The translations under genes were made by a program, and so were the position numbers. This document shows, in pieces, positions 40,747 to 51,855 of a stretch of 64,000 nucleotides of DNA. The DNA is from Procambarus clarkii (taxonomy: Eukaryota > Arthropoda > Malacostraca > Decapoda > Cambaridae): assembly GCF_040958095.1 (NCBI RefSeq), contig NC_091220.1, positions 24,023,169 through 24,087,168 of the forward strand, in the 5' to 3' direction. The notes beneath the pieces were generated by a model. That model did not search any database. It was given only the letters and a program-made list of their open reading frames with translations, and was not told the DNA's origin. How positions within the stretch are numbered: the stretch's first letter is position 1; each line of letters begins with the position of its first letter.

Positions 40747-43188
40747 TTACTTCATTCTAATATTCTTAAAAATATGAGCTGGGTCATTGTCCCGTAAAAT
40801 CATAAGAACATGTTGCAATAAATTTGTTAAGTCACGATGATTACTAAGGTTGATACGTTTTTTATAACCACTGATTTTACATTTATTGCCAACTTGTCTT
40901 TCTTGTATAGCCATATAATGTTTTTTTTTTATTAGCACTAGAACACCAAATGAATTTTCGAAAGCTAGTTTGAGATAACATGTAGAAGGTATATCTTGTC
41001 TGAGATTAGTATTATAACGATTAGCCAATTCATCTCCAGTTCCTGCTGAACGAGATACCTTCAGAAATAATGAATCAGTGTCGCCATATAAAACTGTCGC
41101 TCCAATTCCATTTTCATCTTTAGTATAAAAATGTTGAGCCCGATTAAGATGATACCAACCATAACCAGTAACCATGTATGGGACCAGTTCATCTGCGAGT
41201 AGTTTAATGGCCGCCATTGCCCCATAAATAGAATTTACCATAATCTTAAGAGCGTTAGCTTGAGTGGTCATTCCTAATTTTTTCATAATACCTCGTTCAT
41301 TTACTAATTTTTCACATATCTGACGTAATGGTGATTGAGTGTATGGTTTTCCTTCTTGGACTTTAACACTAACATAAGCAAAATAAGGATCTTCATCCAT
41401 AATAAGTATATGAAATAAATTTTCATCAACTTCTGGGAGTTGACAACGTGAAATTCGAGTCACGAACCCTCGATTTAAATTATAGTCAATAATTAAACTA
41501 GGATATAATGAACAAAAATGAAAAACAAATATTGAATGAGTATTAGAAGCTAAATGTACTCCAATTTTCGGTTCAAGAACTTCAGCGCCTTTGTAAGTGT
41601 TTTTCTACCTGTATCCAAATGATCCTTTTGTTCGATGGAATGTCTAGCGAATCGATTTTGTGGAAGAATACGACCTATTTCCCATTGAGATTGTGAATAA
41701 CAGTTTACCTTATTAATGAGATGTTCGTCAATAGGAGCCGTATAAATTGAATTAAGTAAATTTATAAGGTAACGTCTCACAATAGCTGTAGAACTGGCAC
41801 CAAGACAATGGTATGGGTCAAGGTCGCCCATACGAGATAAACCCATTGTAATTCTAATAGTATTAAGGTGCCCATTCAATTGAGTGACCAGATCCACATC
41901 TACAGTACAATAATCTAGAAAATTAAAAAAAAAAAAACTATCCGGTTACTCTCCATTGTCTTCTAAATTTTTATACATTTTATTTATAGCTACAATATTA
42001 AAATCTACTTTATTGCGGCCCATTATAGCTTCTGCACAAGCATCGAAACTATCAGAAGGTGGTTCAAGAAACTTACCAACTGGAAAATTTTTTTTACGGC
42101 AAATCATAACATCTACATCTAAAATCCAAGGTGGAGTCATATGTGGTATGGTTCTCATATCACAATATGACCTTAAAGTGTAAATGTGGAAAAATAAATG
42201 TCCAAGGTAAAAGACCATGAAATAGTGCTCGTTTGAAGAGGAATGGATGGTCGTATCCATCAGTGTTATAACCAGTAGCGAAAATATGTTGAGGTTTGCT
42301 TAGTAACTCCAAAGATCGAGAAAGAGTCTGTTTTTCTGAAGAATATAATTCAACATGGATCGAAATTCCTTGTTTAGTTATCATGGAAAATTCTCTATTT
42401 TTGTTTTGAGAATTTGGATAATATACAACCAAAAGGGTATTTATGTCACTTAATTCAGTTGGATATTGGGCATTCATTACAGATGCTGTCTGAAAAGAAG
42501 TAGCAACTAACCTATCATATGAACTATCCCCTAGAGGAATGGCACCAGTTAAATCATGCCGACTAGTTTCTATATCAAATGAGAGGATCCGATATGGTGG
42601 AAAAAAGTGGTCGATATCCCCACTCACAAAAACAAGTTGATTGTCATGTACTTTAAATAAACCCCTAGATTGAAATTTTGGATTGTGTCGTCGTTCACAG
42701 TCAAAATAACATTGGTATGAATTAAAATATTTACCCATAGCATTAATACCAAATGGATGATAGTTATATTTTAGAAAGTTAAAGAGATCCATACACCTAC
42801 GATAACCTTTACAAAGAACGCGAGCGGCATAACCTCAATATTTTTCCAATTGCAAATCTTCCAATGAGGCTTCGCCCATAATCAAATGACCATTCTGACT
42901 ATGTTCAGCTTCAAGAGTATAATAATCTATCAGCCCACAATTATACAAAAATATCATAGAACGATCAAATAGTTCACGTTGTTGTGTAACTAAAACTAAG
43001 TGATAAAAATTTGATGCATCAAAAATTACTCGTATATGGTCTTGTGGTACTATATTTTCACGATTTAAACCACTATCTTGAATTTGACTTTGAGGCACTG
43101 GAATCCCATAAAATTCTTGTTCTTCAACATTCCATGAATATATCCACACATAATCTAGCATGGATAATTCAACTAGTTTGGGTTTCAT
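40747..43188 (-). pseudogene. Family B DNA polymerase, broken
   Basis: Family B signatures occur in order on the minus strand but in at least four frames. ExoI LSFDIETS is near 42575. ExoII-like TGYNTDGYDHPFLF is near 42260, and ExoIII-like YCTVDVDL near 41905. A motif A region SLYPSLI is near 41510, motif B QANALKIMVNSIYGAM near 41255, motif C LYGDTDSLF near 41085 and KKKHY near 40920. The likely start is the ATG at 43188. Frame breaks lie near 42810, 42200, 41930, 41590 and 40745. In motif A the position of the catalytic Asp is occupied by His (CAT before TTT TGT TCA), so the palm would be inactive even if frames were continuous. It is a dead copy of a viral replicative polymerase. Confidence 0.8.
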
Positions 43189-43344
43189 ATTTAAGTTTAC
43201 AAGAAGAGAAAGGTAGAAGAAGGATAAATATACTGTCATATATATATATATTTTTTTTTTTTGTATTATAATACTATAATATTCTTCTGCCATATAAATA
43301 TAACCCAATTAGTTTTTTTATATAGTGAAACATTTTACATTTGT

Positions 43345-43749
43345 TTAATCAATTTCATCATTACTTGGCTTGATGATAACACTTTCAAATAGTACAGTCA
43401 ACATTTTTAGTTTGTCACTATTTAATGACTTTGCATGCTGATGAAGTATATCTGTTATTCTAATGAATGATATTGATTTATTGTCAGTCAATAAATAATC
43501 CTTAACCCATTTATTGTTATCTGGAGAGAGATTTGGAAAAATAATATGGATATAAAATGTATTTGAACAGAGTGTTATTTGGTAAAAAACATCTAATTCT
43601 TTATAATCTAATTCTTTATCGTTTTCTATAAACAAAATTTCTAGATCAATATTAGCAGTTGTTTGCTTATCATGATCTTTCTTTTTCAACTTTTTTTTTT
43701 TTTTTTCTTCTTCTGCAAATCCATTATTAATGCCAAATGGGACAGTCAA
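43345..43749 (-). CDS. Unrecognised 134-aa protein
   Basis: The ORF has no ATG at its 5' end: the first usable codon is a TTG at 43749. An ATG in another frame meets it at an A16 run (43688-43707), so a homopolymer indel near the start is likely. The body is acidic and helical with a Lys-rich N-terminus and contains no familiar motif. It is located just upstream of the polymerase on the same strand. Confidence 0.4.
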   Translation of the reverse strand: MTVPFGINNGFAEEEKKKKKLKKKDHDKQTTANIDLEILFIENDKELDYKELDVFYQITLCSNTFYIHIIFPNLSPDNNKWVKDYLLTDNKSISFIRITDILHQHAKSLNSDKLKMLTVLFESVIIKPSNDEID

Positions 43750-43981
43750 GAGTTATTTAATTTCTGCATAATGAACAACACACCATCTTTAACTGTAAAA
43801 AAAAAAAAAAGGAAATTACCATAATTTATTAGAAAAATTGACTATTTCATAATGAAAGTATATCATTTCAGAGAAAAATGAGGCAAAAAAAAAAAAAAAA
43901 AAAGTACAGTTCAATAATTTGAAAATTAAATTAAATTAATTAACACTTTTCTGAGAACTTCATTTGGATTTACGGGAAGGT

Positions 43982-44122
43982 TTATTTAACCCATTCTATA
44001 ACACTTTCAATTTTACTGTAGCATACTTCTATTCTTCCCAAACCGAGGTGAACAGGCGTTATGATCTGTGACTCCAAACGGAAGTTATCATATAATATTT
44101 CTACTGCTCGTATTTTCATCAT
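43982..44122 (-). CDS. Small unrecognised protein (46 aa)
   Basis: An ORF from ATG 44122 to a TAA at 43982-43984, not composed of simple repeats (MMKIRAVEILYDNFRLE...). It starts 14 bases downstream of the stop of the preceding minus-strand gene. It may be a small gene, or the displaced end of that gene. Confidence 0.35.
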   Translation of the reverse strand: MMKIRAVEILYDNFRLESQIITPVHLGLGRIEVCYSKIESVIEWVK

Positions 44123-44135
44123 TTTTTAAACTAAA

Positions 44136-45230
44136 TTATTGAAGTTTTTTTTGGGGGGGGGGATTTGTAGCCTCATACTGCTGCTTTTCAATCTCCGCTA
44201 AGCTCCTTATGCGTGCAATAAAGTCGGGGATATTTTCATAATCCACTACACAATGCCCAACGGCGATAGTCACAATCACATCATTAACAGAGGCTGGATA
44301 AAAAGAGTCATCCAGCACCTGTGGCCGGTATATCCCGTTCTCACTTGATGGCGCCACTGTCCATTTGGAGGGGGGGGTTTCGGGAGAATCTTTACTTGAT
44401 GGCGCCGCTGTCCATTTGGAGGGGGGGTGGGTTTCAGGAGAATCCTTACTTGATGGAGCCGCTGTCAATTTGGAGGGGGGGGGGGTTTCAGGAGAATCCT
44501 TACTTGATGGCGCCGCTGTCCATTTGGAGGGGGGGGGGGGTTCAGGAGAATCCTTACTTGATGGCGCTGCTGCTGTCCATTTGGAGGGGGGGGGGGGGGG
44601 TTCAGTAGAATCCTTACTTGATGGTGGTGGTGCTGCTGTCCATTTGGAAGGGGGGTGGGTTTCGGGAGAACCCTTACTTGATGGTGGTGCTGCTGTCCAT
44701 TTGGAAGGGGGGTGGGTTTTGGGAGAATCCTCACTTGATAATGGTGGTGCTGCTGTCCATTTGGAGGGGGAAGTTTCGGGAGAATCCTCACTTGATGGTG
44801 GTGGTGGTGCTGCTGTCCATTTGGAGGGGGAAGTTTCGGGAGAATCCTCACTTGATGGTGGTGGTGGTGCTGCTGTCCATTTGGAGGGGGAAGTTTTGGG
44901 AGAATCCTCACTTGATGGTGGTTGTGCTGCTGTCCATTTGGAGGGGGAAGTTTCGGGAGAATCCTCACTTGATGATGGTGGTGCTGCTGTCCATTTGGAG
45001 GGGGAAGTTTCGGGAGAATCCTCACTTGATGGTGGTGGTGCTGCTGTCCATTTGGAGGGGGAAGTTTCGGGAGAATCCTCACTTGATGGTGGTGGTGCTG
45101 CTGTCCATTTGGAGGGGGAAGTTTCGGGAGAATCCTCACTTGATGGTGGTGGTACTGCTGTCCATTTGGAGGGGGGGGGGGGTTCGGGAGCAGACTCACA
45201 GATAGTGTTGTCATCACTAATCTGTGCCAT
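44136..45230 (-). CDS. Pro/Ser-rich repeat protein with SKWTAAPPPSSEDSPET units
   Basis: Intact 364-aa ORF. A short unique N-terminus (MAQISDDNTICESAPEPPP) leads into about 15 repeats of PSKWTAAPPPSSEDSPETSP. The last 70 residues are unique (YRPQVLDDSFYPASVNDVIV..., ending PPPQKKLQ) and include a VIVTIAVGHCVVDY hydrophobic stretch and a charged helix. No family is recognised. The repeat leaves three other frames open, which are shadows. Poly-C/G tracts of variable length in the repeats are prone to slippage, yet the frame is kept. It could be a virion or cytoplasmic scaffold protein. Confidence 0.5.
   Translation of the reverse strand: MAQISDDNTICESAPEPPPPSKWTAVPPPSSEDSPETSPSKWTAAPPPSSEDSPETSPSKWTAAPPPSSEDSPETSPSKWTAAPPSSSEDSPETSPSKWTAAQPPSSEDSPKTSPSKWTAAPPPPSSEDSPETSPSKWTAAPPPPSSEDSPETSPSKWTAAPPLSSEDSPKTHPPSKWTAAPPSSKGSPETHPPSKWTAAPPPSSKDSTEPPPPPSKWTAAAPSSKDSPEPPPPSKWTAAPSSKDSPETPPPSKLTAAPSSKDSPETHPPSKWTAAPSSKDSPETPPSKWTVAPSSENGIYRPQVLDDSFYPASVNDVIVTIAVGHCVVDYENIPDFIARIRSLAEIEKQQYEATNPPPQKKLQ
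44360..45190 (-). repeat. Tandem coding minisatellite, about 51-60 bp
   Basis: Around 15 units with a CCAAATGGACAGCAGCACCA core and variable C runs. Confidence 0.9.
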
Positions 45231-45626
45231 TCCTGACTGAAGAAGGAGTGATTTACAATTACACTGTTTATTATTATTATTATTATTTTATTTATTTTAT
45301 CTCACAATGCTACCCACCATCCGTCTGTCCTCGTGAGAATGAGCTTAGAGTATTTTTTATCCCACTTAAGTACACATTCGAGAGTTGCGCCAGCATGTTT
45401 CTCTACACTTTGGTGGCCAATTTAAATCTGTCCCCCCCCCTAAAAAAAAAGCAGTTCCCTACCACCTCGGTGAGATCACTCTAATTTATCATTGTGGGTC
45501 GGTTGTTTAATCTAGGAAAGTCTCTTAAGAAAGTAACTGGTGAAAGCGGCAAGTATCACTAATTTCCCATTCTTCAGACATCAGTTGTTCTTTGGGAGAC
45601 TATTTCCATTATCAACTTATAATTAT
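45231..45626. other. Intergenic stretch
   Basis: Contains an ATT-repeat (45270-45290) and short C and A runs. No supported gene. Confidence 0.45.
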
Positions 45627-46520
45627 TTAAATACATAATACTTTTAAATCTTCCACAGCTCTCTTCCAGAATCCAATCATTAAATGTTCTAGACCTTCAT
45701 TAAGTATGAATTGTTTAAGGTGTAAATGGGGAATTTGGATGGTGGTATCTATCTTTTCATGCAATGTGGCTACATTCCAACATTCTGTTTCAGTATCCGA
45801 AACCAAACTTTTTACAATATTCCGAGTGCATTGGGCTACTAAACTACAATTTTTCCTCATCTGAGATGATAATAAACCCTCATCTTTCAAGATAAAACTA
45901 CAAATTTTATCCTTTTCCCCAGTTTGAATTATATTTATAAAGAGTTTGGGATTACGGGTTACAAAAATTATACATTCTCTCTTATAATAAGAGTAATAGA
46001 TGATAATCATTTCGATAAAAAATGATCCATATTCTTTCACCCCTAAACGAGCAATTAGTGCATTATATTTTTTAGTTTTTTCCACATGATAAACTCTGTC
46101 AATGCTTTTGAAGTCAGTACAAAATTTTAAGTCAATGATGTATATATTGTCACAGTCTTCATCACCATCACTAAAAATGCGACAAGAATAGTTTTCATAT
46201 TTAAACCATCTGTCATTAATTTCATTAACCAAAGTTTCATATAAATTTTTCATGTATGGTTCCATATATTTTATGGTCTGACATTTTTTGGTTTTACATA
46301 AACTATATTGGTTGATTTGATACCAGGAATTATCAACCTCTTTTTCAAAACATTTCACCCATTTTTCATAAACATCATATTGTCCAGTTGATTTCCAATT
46401 AATGTGTTCAAACATCAGGTACCTAAAATAAAAATCTCGCTTGAAATAGTTTTTTGTTAACAGAAATTCTTCTTCATCACATTTGTAGTATGTCGACCAA
46501 AGTGGAATTGATATTCCATC
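45627..46520 (-). pseudogene. Multigene-family member 1, C-terminal part, split by Gypsy element
   Basis: The ORF shown from 46547 includes codons from the LTR; native sequence starts at the target site (46516-46520). The protein shares with the copies at 60199-60720 and 61616-63022 the order DGISIP, YFRYLMFEHINWK, IFSDGDEDCDNIY, DRVYHVEK...LIAR, KEYGSFF, FVTRNPKLFINIIQTGEKDKICSFILKDEGL and a terminal IGFWKRAVED. I do not recognise the family. It looks like a soluble alpha/beta protein of about 460 residues. The N-terminal part lies at 52069-52547, beyond the retrotransposon. Confidence 0.65.
46516..46520. repeat. Target-site duplication CCATC (left)
   Basis: CCATC occurs immediately before the 5' LTR and again immediately after the 3' LTR (52069-52073). 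Confidence 0.85.
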
Positions 46521-46733
46521 TGTCATGTTCACAGAAAATGGTACCATCCGTTTTCTATGTGCGGCGGAGCAGACGCCAGAGAGAGGCAGGTAAACAAGAG
46601 AGCGTACAGGACGCCTGCCAAGCTTGGTAGCTACTAGTCATGTAATCATATTAAGTATTAAAGTCAGTAACCAAGTCATGACTTTACATCAACCCTACAA
46701 CCAAGACTTCCTCAGTAACACACAAACACCACA
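46521..46733 (+). repeat. 5' LTR
   Basis: 213 bp, TG...CA ends. Confidence 0.95.
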
Positions 46734-46839
46734 TTGGCGACGAGGATGAACTGTGAACGCAGGTATTTGTTCAGTTTCAAACACAAGGGAGAAGCATGCT
46801 GCCTGGATGAGGAAGAGAAGCTGTGAGCGCCATACCCGA

Positions 46840-47185
46840 TGCTGTATGCTAACCGATGCTGTGTGCTAACCAATGCTGTGTGCTAAACGATGCTGTGTGC
46901 TAACCAATGCTGTGTGCTACCCAAGCTGTGTGCTACCCAAGCTGTGCTGAAGAAACAGTACTGAGGAATCTGCCGACGTTGTGTACGAAACGACGCATTG
47001 ATGTGTACAAAACCTGATGTTTTGGTTACGAAACGACGCTTCGTGCTACAAAATTCATCACACTGAATTGACTGCTGTACCAACTGCTGCACCAACTGCT
47101 GCACCAACTGCTGTACCAACTGCTGCTGTACCAACTGCTGCTGTACCAACTGCTGTGCCAACTGCTGTGCTGCTGCTGTGAGTAG
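46840..47185 (+). repeat. Tandem repeats in the Gypsy 5' leader
   Basis: About six 18-bp GATGCTGTGTGCTAACCA units (46840-46945) and about nine 12-bp CTGCTGTACCAA units (47070-47185). A minus-strand ORF over them is a shadow. Confidence 0.85.
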
Positions 47186-47386
47186 GAACAACACATGTAC
47201 ACAAGGGCTAGGTAAGCAGTCAGTTGCTGCTATATTGTGCACTGTTGTGAACTTTTGCATTAAAATGCTTGTGTGCTTTGCAAAATTAAAGTAATTACAG
47301 TGAATTCTTGACTAACATATACAGTGCAGTGAGTGTTTAATATTCTGAGGAACATTTAAGTGATAAGTTACATTTATTCAGTAAAA

Positions 47387-48577
47387 ATGGCAAATATACC
47401 TCAGTTTCCTGCATTTGATCCTGACTGTGACCAGACAAACCTGTCACAGAGGTGGGTCAAATGGCTTAAAAGGTTTGAAAATTTGTTGATAGTTTCTGAC
47501 ATCAAAAGTGCTGAAAGAAAGCGTGCCTTTCTACTTCATTATGCAGGTGATAGAGTTTGTGACATCTTTGACACACTGAAAGACACTGGTGGTGCCAAAG
47601 ATTATGACACTGCCAAAGCCAAACTAACAGAGCATTTCAAACCAAGGCAAAATACTGCAATGGAAATTATGCATTTCAGGAGAGCAAAACAACTCTCTAA
47701 TGAAACTGTGGATCAATACCACACACGTCTGCAGGGTTTAGCAGCCCATTGTGAGTTTGCTGATGTTGACAAAGAAATCAAACAGCAAATAATTGAATCA
47801 TGCACATCTACACGTCTTCGTCGAAGAGCTCTAGAACTTGTTGATGATGACAGTTCTCTTACCAAGATACTGGATATGGCTCGTCGAATGGAAGATGCTG
47901 CACGTGATGCTCGTGTCATGGAGTGCAGTGCTAATAACGGTTCTGCCACTGTTACTAACAGTGATGAGGTACGTAAGGTTCAGGGAGGACACCGTGATCA
48001 AAGAAGATATCATGGCAAACCTAACAGTAAATTTAGCCGAGAACTACGTCACAACTGGGGTCAAGGAACAAGGCTCAAGCAGTCACAACGACCCACATCA
48101 GAGGGTGTCAACAATAAATGTTACAATTGTGGAGGAGACTACCTACACCAAGATAATGTTTGTCCTGCTCAAGGTAAGAAGTGCTATGAGTGTGGAAAAC
48201 TAGGTCATTTTGGTGCTATGTGTCGTTCCGCACTAAAGAAACCACAGTCAATGAATAAAAGCACTGTACGAGGATCAGGTCATAGGGGTCGAGGTGGTAA
48301 ACACAATATTGCACCTCATATCCAGAATGTTAATAATGTACAAGACAACATTTCATTACAACCAGTCTCAGATGACAGTGAAGGTGATTATACTTATGGA
48401 GTACAATCAATCACAGAATGGAATGATCTTCCAAACAACCCAGAGACATGTGTATACATTGCTGGTATTTGTCTCAAGGTTCTCATTGACACTGGATCAA
48501 ACATTGATACCATTGCTGAGTGCCACTATGAAAAATTTAGAAAAACAGTTCCCAAAGCTAGAAAAATACAATGGTAA
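47387..48577 (+). CDS. gag: Gypsy Gag with zinc knuckles and protease
   Basis: The ATG at 47387 follows AAAA and starts MANIPQFPAFDPDC. Residues about 10-190 are the capsid-like retrotransposon gag domain (RWVKWLKRFENLL, FKPRQNTAMEIMHFRRAKQ). Two CCHC knuckles follow: CYNCGGDYLHQDNVC and CYECGKLGHFGAMC. Near residue 365 VLIDTGSNIDTIAE is an aspartic protease active site. The ORF overlaps the pol frame by about 280 bases and ends within the protease region. Pol is therefore reached by a frameshift, either programmed at the A-rich tract near 48533-48546 or caused by an indel. Confidence 0.9.
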   Translation: MANIPQFPAFDPDCDQTNLSQRWVKWLKRFENLLIVSDIKSAERKRAFLLHYAGDRVCDIFDTLKDTGGAKDYDTAKAKLTEHFKPRQNTAMEIMHFRRAKQLSNETVDQYHTRLQGLAAHCEFADVDKEIKQQIIESCTSTRLRRRALELVDDDSSLTKILDMARRMEDAARDARVMECSANNGSATVTNSDEVRKVQGGHRDQRRYHGKPNSKFSRELRHNWGQGTRLKQSQRPTSEGVNNKCYNCGGDYLHQDNVCPAQGKKCYECGKLGHFGAMCRSALKKPQSMNKSTVRGSGHRGRGGKHNIAPHIQNVNNVQDNISLQPVSDDSEGDYTYGVQSITEWNDLPNNPETCVYIAGICLKVLIDTGSNIDTIAECHYEKFRKTVPKARKIQW

Positions 48578-51530
48578 AGCCACTGCCTATGCTTCGAAGT
48601 TAGCCTTGCCAGTGATTGGAACTTTAACTGCAGAGATTAAGTCAAAGAATGCAATGCTCATTACTACATTCCATGTTGTTAGGAATGCAAAGGAGTCTTT
48701 ACTCAGTTACAAGACTTCAACCAAATTGGGGCTACTTCAGCTTTCTAATGCTGTAGCAGTGGAATCTGCAAACAATGTTGATGGTATTGTTGCTGAATTC
48801 TCTGATCGATTTAAATCCATAGGTTGTTATACTGATAGCAAAGTACATCTGCATATCAACCCAGATGTAATTCCAGTTGCCCAACCACATCGCCGACAAC
48901 CATTCCATACTCGCAAGAAAGTCGATGCCGAACTGGATAGGCTGATAGAACTAGATATCATTGAACCAGTAACAGGCCCAACACCATGGGTAAGCCCAAT
49001 TGTCACTCCACCAAAGCCGAAGAATCCAGATGAGATACGCATTTGTGTGGACATGCGTGTTCCCAACAAGGCAATAATGCGTGAACGCCATCCTACACCC
49101 ACTGTAGATGATATGATTTACCGCTTGAATGGTGCAACTGCATTCAGCAAGTTAGATTTAAACAAGGGCTATCATCAGCTTGAACTTGATGAGGAGAGTC
49201 GATTCATCACAACGTTTACGACACATCGAGGTCTGTATAGGTACAAGCGCCTGAGTTTTGGTATCAACAGTGCTGCCGAGGTATTCCAGCACATCATCAG
49301 CCAGGTATTGCAAGACATACCTAGTGCTGACAACATGTCTGATGACATCATTGTTTATGGCCGTACCCAAGCTGAACACGACAAAGCTCTTCGTGCAACA
49401 TTGCAACGCTTACGAGAAAAGAATCTGACGTTAAGCCGAGCAAAGTGTGAGTTCAATCAACATAAAATTGAATTCTTTGGACATGTACTTAGTGACAAAG
49501 GTCTGTCTCCAGATCCTAAGAAAGTTGCAGATATCAAGAATACTGCACCTCCTTCAACGTCCACTGAAGTACATAGTTTTCTGGGAATGGCAAACTACTG
49601 TTCTCGCTTCATTCCAGATTTTGCTACCATTACGAAGCCTCTACGTGAGCTCCTGAAGAAAAACGCATCATGGTACTGGAGCGATATCGAGCAAAATGCA
49701 TTTGATGCTGTGAAAGATGCACTAGTAGAGAATGCGACTGCTGCATACTTTGATCCATCAATGGACACTGAGTTAACAGTGGATGCTAGTCCTGTTGGTT
49801 TAGGTGCTGTTTTAGCCCAACACAAACCTGGTCAACCAGATTCCCGAGTAGTAATTGCCTACGCCAGCCGTTCTCTCACAGATGTTGAGCAACGATACAG
49901 TCAGACAGAGAAGGAAGCTCTTGCTCTTGTATGGGGCTGTGAACACTTCAATGTGTATCTGCTTGGTGCGCCCTTCACCACGATAGTCACTGACCACAAA
50001 CCGTTGGAGACCATCTTCAATAATCCAAAGTCCAAACCACCAGCTCGCATTGAGAGATGGGCTCTTCGTCTGCAACCATACAACTTTACGGTGAAATACA
50101 AGCCGGGTGCAGGCAATCCCGCTGATTACATCAGTCGACATCCTGCCAACAGTTTCACCATCACCAAGCATCAGCAAGTTGCCGAGGAATATGTACACTC
50201 TGTAACCTGTGATGCAGTCCCTAAGGCTCTTACTCTTGATGAAATCCGTACTGCAACCCTAGAGGACCCAACTCTGCAAGCAACAGTGGATGCATTGACT
50301 AAGAAAAAGTTTCCACGCATCCCACCCTCAGGAGTTGACCAAGATGCATTCAAAGCACTTGAACGCATCCAGACAGAATTAAGTGTTACGCAACAACGCA
50401 ACACTGTGCTGCGAGGTACTCGTATCGTTATTCCAGCTGTTCTCCAGCAACGTGCTCTGAAGCTTGCACATCAAGGACACCAAGGTCTTGTTAGGACCAA
50501 ACAGCTGCTACGAGAAAAGGTGTGGTTTCCTGGCATTGATCGTCAAGCAAAGGATATGCATGATGCCTGTGTCCCTTGCCAAGCTGCAGTGGATACTTCA
50601 AGACCAACACCTCTACAACCTTCACCACTACCTGCTGCACCATGGACGGAAGTATCAATGGACTTCTGCGGACCACTACCAACTGCAGAGTACTTGATGG
50701 TAGTCATTGATGATCACTCACGTTATCCAGAAGTAGAAATCATCAATTCCACATCTGCAAAGGCCGTCATCCCGAAACTTGACAAGATCTTTTCAAACTT
50801 TGGCATTCCTGAAGTTGTCAAGACAGACAATGGACCGCCATTCAATGGACAAGACTTCGTCAACTTTTCTGAGCATATTGGATTCAAACACCGCCGTGTG
50901 ATGCCACTACATCCCCAAGCAAATGGAGAAGTTGAGAGATTCATGCAACCTCTCATGAAAGCGGTACGCTGTGCTCATGCCGAAGGACGATCCTGGAAAC
51001 AAGCTATGTATGCTTTTCTCAGGAACTACCGTGCAACACCACATGGAACACTGGGCAAGTCGCCTGGCGAACTTTTATTTGGACGTCCTATGAGAATCGC
51101 ACTACCCGTCATGCCAGCCGAGGTAACGGATAAACGTCTCGCTCAGAAGGATGCACTAGCCAAGGGCAAAATGAAAATTGCTCATGATCAACGTGCAAAG
51201 GAACAGTTCATAAAGGTTGGAGACACTGTTCTCGTTAAAAAGAAAAAAGAGGGAAAGTTAGATATGCCGTATGATACAAAACCATATAAAGTGATTAGTG
51301 TAAAAGGAACTATGGTAACAGCTAGTAATAGAGATCATAGTATAACACGTAATATGGCTTATTTCAAAGTGATTCCAACTAGTGTAGAAAATGATGAAGT
51401 GCAAAGTCGTGCAAAAGAAAAAGAAAAAAATAGTTATAACCCGACAAACAATTCATCAAGGGATGTTATTGCATTTAAGGACTCTCGTCCTAAACGTCAT
51501 GTTAAACGCCCTACACGATTTGATGATTAA
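48540..51530 (+). CDS. pol: Gypsy Pol: reverse transcriptase, RNase H, integrase
   Basis: The frame opens at 48294, but homology starts around 48540. RT: FSKLDLNKGYHQLELDEESR (near 49145), FGINSAAEVFQ and SDDIIVYG (near 49337), where Ser precedes the DD pair. RNase H: DASPVGLGAVL, TEKEALALVWGCE and TDHKPLE. Integrase: a HHCC zinc-binding segment (HQGHQGLVRTKQLL...CVPCQ, near 50470-50580) and the DDE core with MDFCGPLP, KTDNGPPF and HPQANGEVERFM (near 50655-50945). A C-terminal region follows. There are no stops, so this copy may be mobilisation-competent. It is the Mag/K02A2.6-type clade by general appearance. Confidence 0.95.
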   Translation, partial: EKQFPKLEKYNGKATAYASKLALPVIGTLTAEIKSKNAMLITTFHVVRNAKESLLSYKTSTKLGLLQLSNAVAVESANNVDGIVAEFSDRFKSIGCYTDSKVHLHINPDVIPVAQPHRRQPFHTRKKVDAELDRLIELDIIEPVTGPTPWVSPIVTPPKPKNPDEIRICVDMRVPNKAIMRERHPTPTVDDMIYRLNGATAFSKLDLNKGYHQLELDEESRFITTFTTHRGLYRYKRLSFGINSAAEVFQHIISQVLQDIPSADNMSDDIIVYGRTQAEHDKALRATLQRLREKNLTLSRAKCEFNQHKIEFFGHVLSDKGLSPDPKKVADIKNTAPPSTSTEVHSFLGMANYCSRFIPDFATITKPLRELLKKNASWYWSDIEQNAFDAVKDALVENATAAYFDPSMDTELTVDASPVGLGAVLAQHKPGQPDSRVVIAYASRSLTDVEQRYSQTEKEALALVWGCEHFNVYLLGAPFTTIVTDHKPLETIFNNPKSKPPARIERWALRLQPYNFTVKYKPGAGNPADYISRHPANSFTITKHQQVAEEYVHSVTCDAVPKALTLDEIRTATLEDPTLQATVDALTKKKFPRIPPSGVDQDAFKALERIQTELSVTQQRNTVLRGTRIVIPAVLQQRALKLAHQGHQGLVRTKQLLREKVWFPGIDRQAKDMHDACVPCQAAVDTSRPTPLQPSPLPAAPWTEVSMDFCGPLPTAEYLMVVIDDHSRYPEVEIINSTSAKAVIPKLDKIFSNFGIPEVVKTDNGPPFNGQDFVNFSEHIGFKHRRVMPLHPQANGEVERFMQPLMKAVRCAHAEGRSWKQAMYAFLRNYRATPHGTLGKSPGELLFGRPMRIALPVMPAEVTDKRLAQKDALAKGKMKIAHDQRAKEQFIKVGDTVLVKKKKEGKLDMPYDTKPYKVISVKGTMVTASNRDHSITRNMAYFKVIPTSVENDEVQSRAKEKEKNSYNPTNNSSRDVIAFKDSRPKRHVKRPTRFDD

Positions 51531-51855
51531 TTGTGTTCCTATGTAATGAAAAGTATTTACTTATTGTGCTAAACTAAATTTAATATTGTTTGAATAATGC
51601 AGATATCTCATTCAATATTTTGTAACTTTGTATTACAGTTTCTTTCATGTTTGTTTAACATTGCATATGTATTTTTAACATTGAAATCCTTTGTGGAAAA
51701 GATTAAGTTGTTTAAATTCTTTGTGTGCTTAATTAATGTTAAATGTATGCAGTATCTCTTGATATGGTAATAACTTACTTTGTGTCAATAACTTTGCTTT
51801 GTGCTACAAGCAAGGTAGACATCCTGTATTCATTCTTTTTAAAGAAAAGGAGGGA

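Noticed and set aside
44321-45240. Plus-strand and alternative minus-strand ORFs over the SKWTAA repeat
   Set aside because: Repeat shadows lacking the unique N- and C-terminal regions.
46883-47260. Minus-strand 125-aa ORF with VQQLVQQQ repeats
   Set aside because: Shadow of 12-bp and 18-bp repeats in the Gypsy 5' leader.
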